DNA of 32,279 bases from a bacterium. GTDB lineage: Bacteria > Zhuqueibacterota > QNDG01 > DSAB01. Both the position numbers and the translations under genes were made by a program. Below, one piece after another: positions 1 to 7,995 of this stretch (position 1 is the stretch's first letter; each line of letters begins with the position of its first letter). Under the pieces are notes generated by a model. That model was given only the letters and a program-made list of their open reading frames with translations, was not told the DNA's origin and did no database searches. The stretch covers positions 1 to 32,279 of the forward strand of contig JAFGDT010000130.1 in the NCBI GenBank assembly GCA_016931965.1, in the 5' to 3' direction.

Positions 1-1532
1 TCGGAGAGCTGGTTAACACCGCATTTCGGATTGGGAGGCCAGGGATACCCGACTTCATGAACAATGTTGTAAGGGGCTGCATTGCCTACGCCCATCAGGC
101 AGTGCATTAATGAGTCGGATGAAGAGACAGTACGCGCCACATTGGGATGGCTTTCATAAACATTCGGTCCATTGCCGCTCACATTGGTGTACTGCCATTC
201 ACCGCTGACATTTGTCCCTACGAAGAAATCACCCTCTGAGGGTTCCAAGTTCATACCACCCCCCAGACCGTCAAAATAACCCACGTACAGGTTATCGTTG
301 TCATCGATAGCTGCCTGAGCAAGCATTGTGTATCCACCGGCTACACTGGTCGGGAATTCGACAGGATCACCCCAGCCCACATCGGGATCGTACTGACGAT
401 ACCAGACCGATCGTGCAACCGTTGTTCCCTGCGCATCGTAGAAGCAGTGACCGATGCCATTCGAATCAAAAACCATCGAAGGATAAGGAGTTCCAGATGT
501 ACCGGTGGATAATTGAACCGGAGGAATTTCCTGCCATTCTCCCGATGCCATATCACGCCAGTTCCAGTATACATCTTTATCTCCCCATGTGTCACCACCT
601 CCACCCCCACCAAACAACACATGAGGATTGCCATCGTTATCGAGTGAAATAGCAGCGCCAAATGTACCTTCACCAAAACCGGTGTTGACGATTTCAGGTT
701 CGGCCATCCATGTCGTGCCCCCGTCAGAAGAGTAATTGTATCGAATAAAAATATCGACGTAGCTGTCAAACGCAACATGGGGATTGCCCTGTGAATCCAC
801 AACAATGTCCGGATTGTTTGTATCGACCTGAGAACCGGCAACCAGAACCGAGGCTCCCCAGGTTTCACCACCGTCTTCCGATTTGACATAACGTGCGGTT
901 CTTGTTTCTCCTGAATTCATATAACCGATGTAGGCCACATGAATCTTTGTCGGATCACTGGGATCGACATCAATGGTTGGTTTGTATCCGTAATATCCGT
1001 CATTGATCACTTCCGGTGTGGACCAGGTCTCTCCTTTATCCGTTGATTTGGCATAGTATACCACATTGCTTGGTGTTCCCGCATCACTCCATACAGCATG
1101 CACAATGCCGTCGCTGCCCATGGCAATGTTTCTGTTAAAATAGGCAGTGGCATATTCATAATCCGATGTTGCGATTGTACTGCCTGTTATCTTATCCAGA
1201 GGCATGGCATTCCCAACCTGAACAACCTTATCGCCATAATAATCTGCAATCGGTATGGCAGTTTCAACAGTACGCTTCCGTCTCAGCATGTCACCTGAAG
1301 CGCTTGCCTTTCCCTTTGAAGCTGTGGCATCTGGAACGTCCACAACTGCGGTCCGTCGAGAGAGGTGTCTCTCGTAGTATCTGTTCTGTTGATCCACTTG
1401 ATTGATGAGTTCAATCTTTCGGAAAGTATTCGCATTCCGATCTTGAAGAACGGGTTTCTTTTTCACAACGGATGCCAATACCGCAACCGACAGAATCAAC
1501 AAAAGACTTCCCATTAGTACCTTTTTAGACAT
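1..1532 (-). CDS. Secreted BNR/sialidase-fold protein, 3' end outside window
   Basis: The reading frame is open from an ATG at 1530-1532 to the left edge (about 510 codons), so the C-terminus is missing. The start is set by a GGGAGGAA ribosome-binding site just upstream. Residues 1-20 form a signal-peptide-like segment (MSKKVLMGSLLLILSVAVLA). From about residue 120 the protein carries repeated Asp-box motifs (STDKGETW, SEDGGETW, SSDGGTTW) alternating with 'D..GNPHV.F'-type strands. This is the pattern of six-bladed sialidase-like beta-propellers and of many BNR surface proteins. The frame does not show enough to claim a sialidase active site, and no substrate can be named. It is the last gene seen of the leftward operon. 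A C-terminal sorting domain, as in neighbouring cargo proteins, may lie beyond the window edge; that is inference. Confidence 0.85.
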   Translation of the reverse strand, partial: MSKKVLMGSLLLILSVAVLASVVKKKPVLQDRNANTFRKIELINQVDQQNRYYERHLSRRTAVVDVPDATASKGKASASGDMLRRKRTVETAIPIADYYGDKVVQVGNAMPLDKITGSTIATSDYEYATAYFNRNIAMGSDGIVHAVWSDAGTPSNVVYYAKSTDKGETWSTPEVINDGYYGYKPTIDVDPSDPTKIHVAYIGYMNSGETRTARYVKSEDGGETWGASVLVAGSQVDTNNPDIVVDSQGNPHVAFDSYVDIFIRYNYSSDGGTTWMAEPEIVNTGFGEGTFGAAISLDNDGNPHVLFGGGGGGDTWGDKDVYWNWRDMASGEWQEIPPVQLSTGTSGTPYPSMVFDSNGIGHCFYDAQGTTVARSVWYRQYDPDVGWGDPVEFPTSVAGGYTMLAQAAIDDNDNLYVGYFDGLGGGMNLEPSEGDFFVGTNVSGEWQYTNVSGNGPNVYESHPNVARTVSSSDSLMHCLMGVGNAAPYNIVHEVGYPWPPNPKCGVNQLS

Positions 1533-1631
1533 AGTTGCTTTCCTCCCTTTTTTTAGTAATACACTCCCGTTATGACCTGTTTTTTTCCCTTTTCACTCAC
1601 CTCCTTCGCGCTTTGGTTGTCACTTATTACA

Positions 1632-2552
1632 TTATAGATACTGACTGATGACATCGAGCAGATTGTACATAAATGTTCCGTAATCATCTGCATGCTCGTA
1701 TTGAATGATAAATCGATCTTCCTCCTGCGGCAGCGGATTGCCGCTGAATGTGACACTGTTGCCTCCCTGAACAAAATCGACAACGGCATATTCCACCTGA
1801 GTTACTGCATGATTGATCGAAATTACATCAACGAGTTGAGCTTTCATAACTGACCCGTTTACCGCTTTGAAAACAACTTTCAATGTCGCACTTCCGGTCA
1901 TCCATGTTGCTGGAACCACTTCTGCTTCAAGTGTGTCCTCTCTCGATTCAACAACGCCACTGTTTTCAAGGTCTTCTCTCAATCCGCTTTCTAAATATTG
2001 GTCAGTATATTCGAGAGCCGTAAGAAAATGCTGTGTGTTAAAATAACTCTGAGCAATCACAGCCCGGATGGTGTTGATATTCACATGGTCATCACGTTCA
2101 AAGGCATAATTTGCATCATAATCAAATAGTGAATCGGCATAATTGATGATAAATGTTTGCGCCTCCATTCTTTCATCCTGGTCTGCAGTGCTCATCTGTA
2201 TCGATCCGTATGTCATGACCAATCCTGCAAAGATGTCGGCCTTCATTGCATTGCTCTGTGTAATGGACAACAATAATAAGAAATGGGATATCGATTCATC
2301 ATGGGCATGCAATTTTGCATATGTCCATCCCAGACCATTGTAGGCTTCTTCATTTACCGCATCTCTGTTCTTGGCTTCAATAAATTCGTCTAATGCTGCT
2401 TCATAATTGCCATTGGCATAATAGGCCCAACCATCTGTAATGTGGCTGCTTGTTGTGTCTGCTGTTGTCGGTATATTTTTTTCAAGGTGTTCGCACGTAA
2501 TTAAAACAATAGAAGCAGTGAGTAAAATTCCAAAAATTCTCAGATGACCCAT
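1632..2552 (-). CDS. TPR-containing putative lipoprotein
   Basis: 306 residues. The start is set at the ATG at 2550-2552, because AGGAGG lies six bases upstream; an upstream in-frame ATG at 2618 would overlap the previous gene and lacks such a site. Residues 1-20 are hydrophobic and end in LITC, giving a possible lipidated Cys20, though Thr at -1 is not the classical lipobox. Residues about 38-180 are helical tetratricopeptide-like repeats (WAYYANGNYEAALDEF, EAYNGLGWTYAKL, AVIAQSYFNTQHFLTALEY). The C-terminal third is beta-rich with no family I recognise. TPR lipoproteins usually act as scaffolds at the envelope; here the gene sits between two secreted surface proteins, so a helper role in their export or assembly is possible but unproven. 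Confidence 0.8.
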   Translation of the reverse strand: MGHLRIFGILLTASIVLITCEHLEKNIPTTADTTSSHITDGWAYYANGNYEAALDEFIEAKNRDAVNEEAYNGLGWTYAKLHAHDESISHFLLLLSITQSNAMKADIFAGLVMTYGSIQMSTADQDERMEAQTFIINYADSLFDYDANYAFERDDHVNINTIRAVIAQSYFNTQHFLTALEYTDQYLESGLREDLENSGVVESREDTLEAEVVPATWMTGSATLKVVFKAVNGSVMKAQLVDVISINHAVTQVEYAVVDFVQGGNSVTFSGNPLPQEEDRFIIQYEHADDYGTFMYNLLDVISQYL

Positions 2553-2607
2553 TGATGACCTCCTGATATAAAAATATTCATCTTTATTCTTGACACTTTT
2601 GAAACAA

Positions 2608-5600
2608 TCATTGAACAAGCATCATTTTTCTTATTTTTCTGAACGGTTCATTATCCGTTTGAGAACGACCGGACAGTACATAAAAATAGATCCCTGTCGC
2701 AAAACCGGCAGCATTCCATTCGATTTCATATGTTCCCGCGTCCTGTACACCATCACAAAGAACGGCCGCTCTCTGTCCGATGGTATTATAGATTTCCAGA
2801 ACAACATGGCTCATTTTTGGCAGGCTGTACTGAATCATCGTACTCGGATTAAACGGATTTGGATAGTTCTGTAACAGATTGACGGCTTTGGGTATCTGTC
2901 CTTCAGGTGTTTCCGTCTGGGATTCTCCTGCCATAACGATGAACTCCCCCAATTTGTCAAGAGAAACCGTGATTTCGCCTTCTTTCTGATTCACTTTGCC
3001 ACCGATCATGATCCATTTACCATTTTCATGTCGAAAAACGGCAATTTGTTTTTCACCCTCGTAAGACTCATATTTGAATGTCAGTTGGGCAGGTGTTTTC
3101 AGTTGGAGGTTTTCAGGACCGATGCGATACCAATCACTCAAAACATCATTTTTCAGTTCATCGTATTCAACGTGTTCCACTTTGTGTATTGTCAAGTAAC
3201 TTTCTTCGGTTAGACTGTGGGCACCGACTCGTAAAGATACGTTGTTGTTGCTGTCCGTGATGATTCCCCCCTCTGCAACAGAGAACTTCATCACTGAAAT
3301 GGATGCTGTTTGAGTCTGAAAATCATTCCCCCCCATGTCCTGGCCGCGGGCAGATATCGTGTAATTTCCGTTGGCATTTAAACTGTACATCGCAAGATAT
3401 GAGCGCATGGTTTCATCGCTGTTGTTGAAATAGGGATTGACTTCAAGTTCGGTGATTTGATTGTTCAGTTGAATCGTGATTTGAGGGCCCTCTATACCTT
3501 CTGAAGGAACATCTTTGTAAATTTGTTCATCTGAGACGGCATAGATGTTTAAATTCCGAGTCACAGATGGATTTTGAAATACGGTTAGATGAACATATCC
3601 GGGTGGTGTAAAATCTTTTGAAAAAACAAAATCAGAATAGGTTGGTCCTGTGGTTGTTTTACTGGTGACACAGGTAAGGATATCGGCTACTTTTAAGCCA
3701 GAGACATCTACGACGGCTTCATTCAAATCATCCAATGTCGCTTTTTGATATAAAAAGTTATCTTCCATTGTTGTAAAGATCAGACTCATATTGGTTAAAT
3801 CATTCCCATTAAATCGAATCTGGTCGATAGCCTGTTTCTCTTTTGTTTTAAAGAATGAAAAGCTCCACTGCACCTGACTGCTCGAAAGGTTGTCCGTAAT
3901 CCAGGTCAATGAATTCAATGTCGGGTAACCGAAATCGACTGTTTGGAAACCGAATCGATCGCCATATGTGGGATGATCCAATACATCGAGGAATCCGGCA
4001 ATGGCATAATCGTCGAAAACATCCTCCAGGATTGATCCTGATGGCAACGCACTCCCGACGCTTTGCAATCCATTGGCACTGTCCGCCGCTATAGAGGCAA
4101 TCGTATTCAATCCGAATTGTTCATATATATAGAGAAAGAAGAGGGAGGTATGATAAAACTCGTTAACATCGATTGCCGGTGTGCCGCCGTCCCACCCTGT
4201 CCAATGAATCAACGATTTGTTTGCGGCCAGCTTTGGCGTTTCCGCCGGGAAACGGTGACTTGTGTAGTCGTATCCGCACAGCACAGGAGCCAAGCCGCTC
4301 ATGCCTTCAATCAGCCACTGTTCCTCGTCACTGTCCTCTCCGCGAAAAATCATGTGTGTAAAATATTGCGCCATAGCCTGGAGCGCCGTGCCGGCCCTGA
4401 TAATCGGTTCCGTATCGATATAAATCATATCCGTTTCTGTGGAATGGGGTTCCAGCCAGGCACCCAGTTCATTTCGTGTCAGATAGACACCGGCTTTGGG
4501 AATGTCGGCGGCTCGGGCAGCCCTGCCCTGATCGTATTCATCCCTCAGATCGGTAAAAAAGATAACGATACGGGGATCACCGTCAATATCGATTTCCTGA
4601 CCGAAGGTCTCATGGCAAATGTCATAGATTCCTTTGGCATTGTTGATGGGTGTCGATTCTTCAAATGCGGTTAAAAAACTGTCCACAATCGCCTGTGTAA
4701 TGACCGGGCGCTCTGTATTTCCTGCTTCATAGGTTGCCGTCCACTGTTCGTCTGCGACATAAATGTAACAGTGATCACCTGCAGCCATCAATGAAGCCGG
4801 AATCAATTCATCTGATGTGGGGAAAGCTTCAAAACTCTGATCCCAGAATGAGCGTCCATAACCCGCAAAAATCGTTTCTCCATCTGAAGTCAGGTCTCCC
4901 GTGCTGATATTCAGGGCAGGATTTTGAACACCATCCAGGTTCTTATAGCCGTTCTCATCGATCTCAACATTTAAATTTGTTTTTGTGGCAATGCCCAGAT
5001 TGTTGATTTTTTGTTGATCGGCTGCATTGAGATCAAGAGTCAGATTATAATGATACTTCAAAGTCCAGGATTCTGATAATACGGAACGAACGGTATCGGC
5101 CATGGTTACAGTGGTGTCCGAAATCGATCCTCCTGTTAATTGAATGCCCCCAAACTTAATGGATGTGGGATCGAATGAACGGTAATGGATTCTTCTGTTA
5201 AATATGATTTTCAATTCGCTGTTTGTAAAATCATTTTTGATGTTGACAATTTCGGAATACTCGGAATCGGTCACATATTGAACAACCTTCTGGCTTGCGA
5301 GAGTCAAGGCGTGGTTGCCATTTCCTGTTTTTGTATAACACTCGAAGAAGAATGTGAGAGGTTTTAATGTTAAGAACAGATTGCCACTGTTGGTCAATTT
5401 TTCTATTTTCAATTCATCTTCGGGGAGGATATCAATAAAGATGTGGCGAATGAATCTTGGAACACCGGCTTTCTTACCATGAACGATGCCACCGGACAGG
5501 GCTACGGAATCGCCCGCTGCGTTATGCAAGGTAATCCACGAGGTTGTGACATTGGTCGTATCGATTCCCTTTGTGCTGGCTGTGATATTTCCGAATCGAA

Positions 5601-6873
5601 GTTCCAGCATATTTTCCTTTGCATGATAATAGGCATCGGCAATAACAGGAGCATCCGGCTCTGTTTCTGCAATATATCTCACATTCATGCCATCCGCACT
5701 GGTTACTGCGGTGACACTGTTTAAATTTTCATCTAAAAAGGTATATTTCTCGACGCGCAATTGTAAAGCGTTTGTATTCTGAAGCGTCTCAATGAGAATC
5801 TGATCATCGGGCAGGACCATCATTTCCAGTTTGTTTTCATTGGCTCTGAAACTGACGCTTTTGTATCCTGTCAAAGGGACGGAAACATCACTCAGTACGT
5901 CAACAATGGCAATCCCTTTGTAATTGATGCCTTCCAGCGTTTCGTCCCTTTTTCTTCCCGAATCGTAATAATATCTTTTGTAATTGGTCACAATTCCATC
6001 GTCAAAATAGATGATGAGTGTATTGCTCTTTGCATCGTACACAGCACTGTCTATTTCGGTCGGATCCGTCTCTGGTGTGTAATTTACTGGAAAATCAGCA
6101 ACAGATTGGTTTGTATTGCCTATTAAATCGATAAACGCATACGCTTCCAGTGTCAATCCAAGCGAAGCCGGATTAAATGATTCAATGGATTGCTGGTGGA
6201 GGGGTGTAAAATCAATTATGACAGAGTCTGAAGGAAGAAGCTGCGCAATAAATTCCTGGGCACTTGAAAAAATCACCGAACCGGTTTCCTGATCACCTAA
6301 AGATATTTTTGTAAAGTCCACATTGTCCTTTGTCTGTACGGTTTTGTTGAATTGAATAACCAGTTGATTTGTGCCCGCATCATACATTGCATTTTCTATT
6401 GTGGGTTTATGGACGTAGGGATAATAGGCAATCATCATGTCGTCTGTCTGCGTAATGGGGCCGTTTCCTTCCAGCTGTGCATTGATAAATCTTCCCGCCG
6501 GCAGAATCAGCCGCAATTCGTTTGCATTCACATTTCCGAGTCTTTCGATTCCCTTTTGATCGTTAAAAGTGACGACGATGCGAACCGTCTCCGATAATCC
6601 GGGATTCTCTGGATCACCGGGCAATCTTCCCCCTGTCAAAGAATAACTTTCATATTTCTCAAGAATATATCCACTGATTGTAATCCCGTCACGAATCACA
6701 TGCGCAGAATCATTATACACAGGCTGATCAAAAACGATTTCAAGCACGTTTAATGAATCAAAATAGGATACAGTAACAACCTGTGGTTGTGAAGCAAGAA
6801 TAACCGCATGGCTGAATATCAATGCGCCGAATAGAAAAATCAGTTGGATGATCTTTTTCTTATTTATTCCCAT
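2608..6873 (-). CDS. Large T9SS-type cargo with Ig-like repeats and degenerate M30-like peptidase domain
   Basis: 1421 residues, with the ATG at 6871-6873 preceded by GGAGGAATCC. A signal peptide covers about 1-27. Residues about 30-650 hold roughly five SbsA-like Ig modules, recognisable by recurring 'YDA.(S/T)N.L.I.F' strands (AMYDAGTNQLVIQF, AVYDAKSNTLIIYF, YYHAKENMLELRF). Residues about 695-1010 resemble hyicolysin/M30-type metallopeptidases. However, the expected HEFTH motif reads QYFTH at 836-840, so the first zinc His and the catalytic Glu are missing, while His840 and the downstream WLIEG Glu856 remain. A ZU5-like domain follows (about 1196-1320), and then a textbook C-terminal sorting domain (NLLQNYPNPFNPSTMIQYSL ... 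GIYFYVLSG, final 90 residues). It is probably exported by a type IX-like system and fixed to or released from the surface. It is co-oriented with a PorV-like gene 28 bp upstream. Confidence 0.85.
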   Translation of the reverse strand: MGINKKKIIQLIFLFGALIFSHAVILASQPQVVTVSYFDSLNVLEIVFDQPVYNDSAHVIRDGITISGYILEKYESYSLTGGRLPGDPENPGLSETVRIVVTFNDQKGIERLGNVNANELRLILPAGRFINAQLEGNGPITQTDDMMIAYYPYVHKPTIENAMYDAGTNQLVIQFNKTVQTKDNVDFTKISLGDQETGSVIFSSAQEFIAQLLPSDSVIIDFTPLHQQSIESFNPASLGLTLEAYAFIDLIGNTNQSVADFPVNYTPETDPTEIDSAVYDAKSNTLIIYFDDGIVTNYKRYYYDSGRKRDETLEGINYKGIAIVDVLSDVSVPLTGYKSVSFRANENKLEMMVLPDDQILIETLQNTNALQLRVEKYTFLDENLNSVTAVTSADGMNVRYIAETEPDAPVIADAYYHAKENMLELRFGNITASTKGIDTTNVTTSWITLHNAAGDSVALSGGIVHGKKAGVPRFIRHIFIDILPEDELKIEKLTNSGNLFLTLKPLTFFFECYTKTGNGNHALTLASQKVVQYVTDSEYSEIVNIKNDFTNSELKIIFNRRIHYRSFDPTSIKFGGIQLTGGSISDTTVTMADTVRSVLSESWTLKYHYNLTLDLNAADQQKINNLGIATKTNLNVEIDENGYKNLDGVQNPALNISTGDLTSDGETIFAGYGRSFWDQSFEAFPTSDELIPASLMAAGDHCYIYVADEQWTATYEAGNTERPVITQAIVDSFLTAFEESTPINNAKGIYDICHETFGQEIDIDGDPRIVIFFTDLRDEYDQGRAARAADIPKAGVYLTRNELGAWLEPHSTETDMIYIDTEPIIRAGTALQAMAQYFTHMIFRGEDSDEEQWLIEGMSGLAPVLCGYDYTSHRFPAETPKLAANKSLIHWTGWDGGTPAIDVNEFYHTSLFFLYIYEQFGLNTIASIAADSANGLQSVGSALPSGSILEDVFDDYAIAGFLDVLDHPTYGDRFGFQTVDFGYPTLNSLTWITDNLSSSQVQWSFSFFKTKEKQAIDQIRFNGNDLTNMSLIFTTMEDNFLYQKATLDDLNEAVVDVSGLKVADILTCVTSKTTTGPTYSDFVFSKDFTPPGYVHLTVFQNPSVTRNLNIYAVSDEQIYKDVPSEGIEGPQITIQLNNQITELEVNPYFNNSDETMRSYLAMYSLNANGNYTISARGQDMGGNDFQTQTASISVMKFSVAEGGIITDSNNNVSLRVGAHSLTEESYLTIHKVEHVEYDELKNDVLSDWYRIGPENLQLKTPAQLTFKYESYEGEKQIAVFRHENGKWIMIGGKVNQKEGEITVSLDKLGEFIVMAGESQTETPEGQIPKAVNLLQNYPNPFNPSTMIQYSLPKMSHVVLEIYNTIGQRAAVLCDGVQDAGTYEIEWNAAGFATGIYFYVLSGRSQTDNEPFRKIRKMMLVQ

Positions 6874-6901
6874 GGATTCCTCCAGCTACTATTTTGAAAA
6901 A

Positions 6902-7981
6902 CTAATAATTGATGAGAATTGATGCCCGATGTACCCAATCGAGAACACCAAAATCGGTGTAAGCATAGTCTATCGAAATTCTTCCCAGACTGGGGACAGT
7001 CACTTCCAAACCCACTCCGGCACTAAAGGTTTGAATATAATTCATCATTTCTAAGGAATATTCATTGCGTTGTTCACGATTTTCCACTTCTGTATCATAT
7101 CGACCAAATACACCAAAAGGGCTGACATAACCCCCTCTCAGGGATAATGTTTTAAACAGTGTGAACTCACCTCCGATATTCAACCTTTCAACATTATCAT
7201 TGGGATGGACCAGATCCATTGCAAGTGTTAATTTCCGGTTCTCGTTTTCAAAAACATCATAGGCAATACCTGCGGAAAAGGTCATTGGCATGTGATAGGG
7301 AAGATACGATTTTTGATCAGGTTCCTGGGTGTCTGGATTGAGAACCGGATTGCCATCATCCAAATCGACATATGTTCCTTTGATTTTCAATTCCGGACCA
7401 AAATTGCGAATGTACATGCCAATTCTCAATGAACGAAAACCGGTCCAATAGATCGTACCCATATCAATTGCCCATGCCCATGCTTTTTCTGTATCCAAGC
7501 GTTCCTGGATATATTTTAAATTGCCACCGATACTGAATCGGTCGATCATCTGTCTCGCAAAGGAAAGACCGACCATGAGATCGCCTGTATCAAACATTCT
7601 GCCCGTGCCATCCTGCATTTCAACTGTCGTTTCCTCAATCTCACCGGAAGAAAGATAAGCGACGCTCAAGCCAAAGGTACCGATATTATTGAATGTTTTG
7701 GCAACAGCGATGGCTTCATAATTGATATCGGCAAGCCATTCGGCATGCGAAAACATCATGCTTGTGTTTACAATTTTCGTCAGACCTGCAGGATTCCAAA
7801 AGATGGATGTGACGTCATTGCAGACAGCTCCATAGGCATCCGACATGGCAATCCCACGGGCTCCAACACCGATCTTTAAAAATTGGGCGCCAGCCGTTCC
7901 CGTTTTAGCAAATTCCTGTCCAAACAAGCATAATGGCATCAAAAGCATCAACTCTATCAACATGAGATGTGTTTTTTTCAT
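6902..7981 (-). CDS. PorV/PorQ-family outer-membrane beta-barrel protein
   Basis: 359 residues from the ATG at 7979-7981, chosen because GGAGG lies five bases upstream; a GTG four codons earlier overlaps that site and is less likely. A signal peptide ends near FGQEF. The mature N-terminus has the family signature: GAQFLKIGVGARGIAMSDAY, then an acidic stretch and 'IFWNPAGL'. After that come alternating amphipathic strands ending in an aromatic-rich C-terminus. PorV (LptO) shuttles T9SS cargo to the sortase PorU and PorQ-type relatives are barrels of the same FadL-like fold; the exact branch cannot be read here. It lies 14 bp after the 775-aa secreted protein and 28 bp before the 1421-aa cargo gene, which suggests a dedicated shuttle for these substrates. 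Confidence 0.85.
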   Translation of the reverse strand: MKKTHLMLIELMLLMPLCLFGQEFAKTGTAGAQFLKIGVGARGIAMSDAYGAVCNDVTSIFWNPAGLTKIVNTSMMFSHAEWLADINYEAIAVAKTFNNIGTFGLSVAYLSSGEIEETTVEMQDGTGRMFDTGDLMVGLSFARQMIDRFSIGGNLKYIQERLDTEKAWAWAIDMGTIYWTGFRSLRIGMYIRNFGPELKIKGTYVDLDDGNPVLNPDTQEPDQKSYLPYHMPMTFSAGIAYDVFENENRKLTLAMDLVHPNDNVERLNIGGEFTLFKTLSLRGGYVSPFGVFGRYDTEVENREQRNEYSLEMMNYIQTFSAGVGLEVTVPSLGRISIDYAYTDFGVLDWVHRASILINY

Positions 7982-7995
7982 TGTACCCTCCACCT

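Noticed and set aside
341..889. 182-codon minus-strand frame
   Set aside because: It lies in another frame inside the BNR/sialidase-like gene, whose own frame is open across the whole region with Asp boxes and a signal peptide.
4063..4674. 203-codon plus-strand frame
   Set aside because: Antisense to the 1421-residue protein in its peptidase-like domain; it has no recognisable motif or ribosome-binding site.
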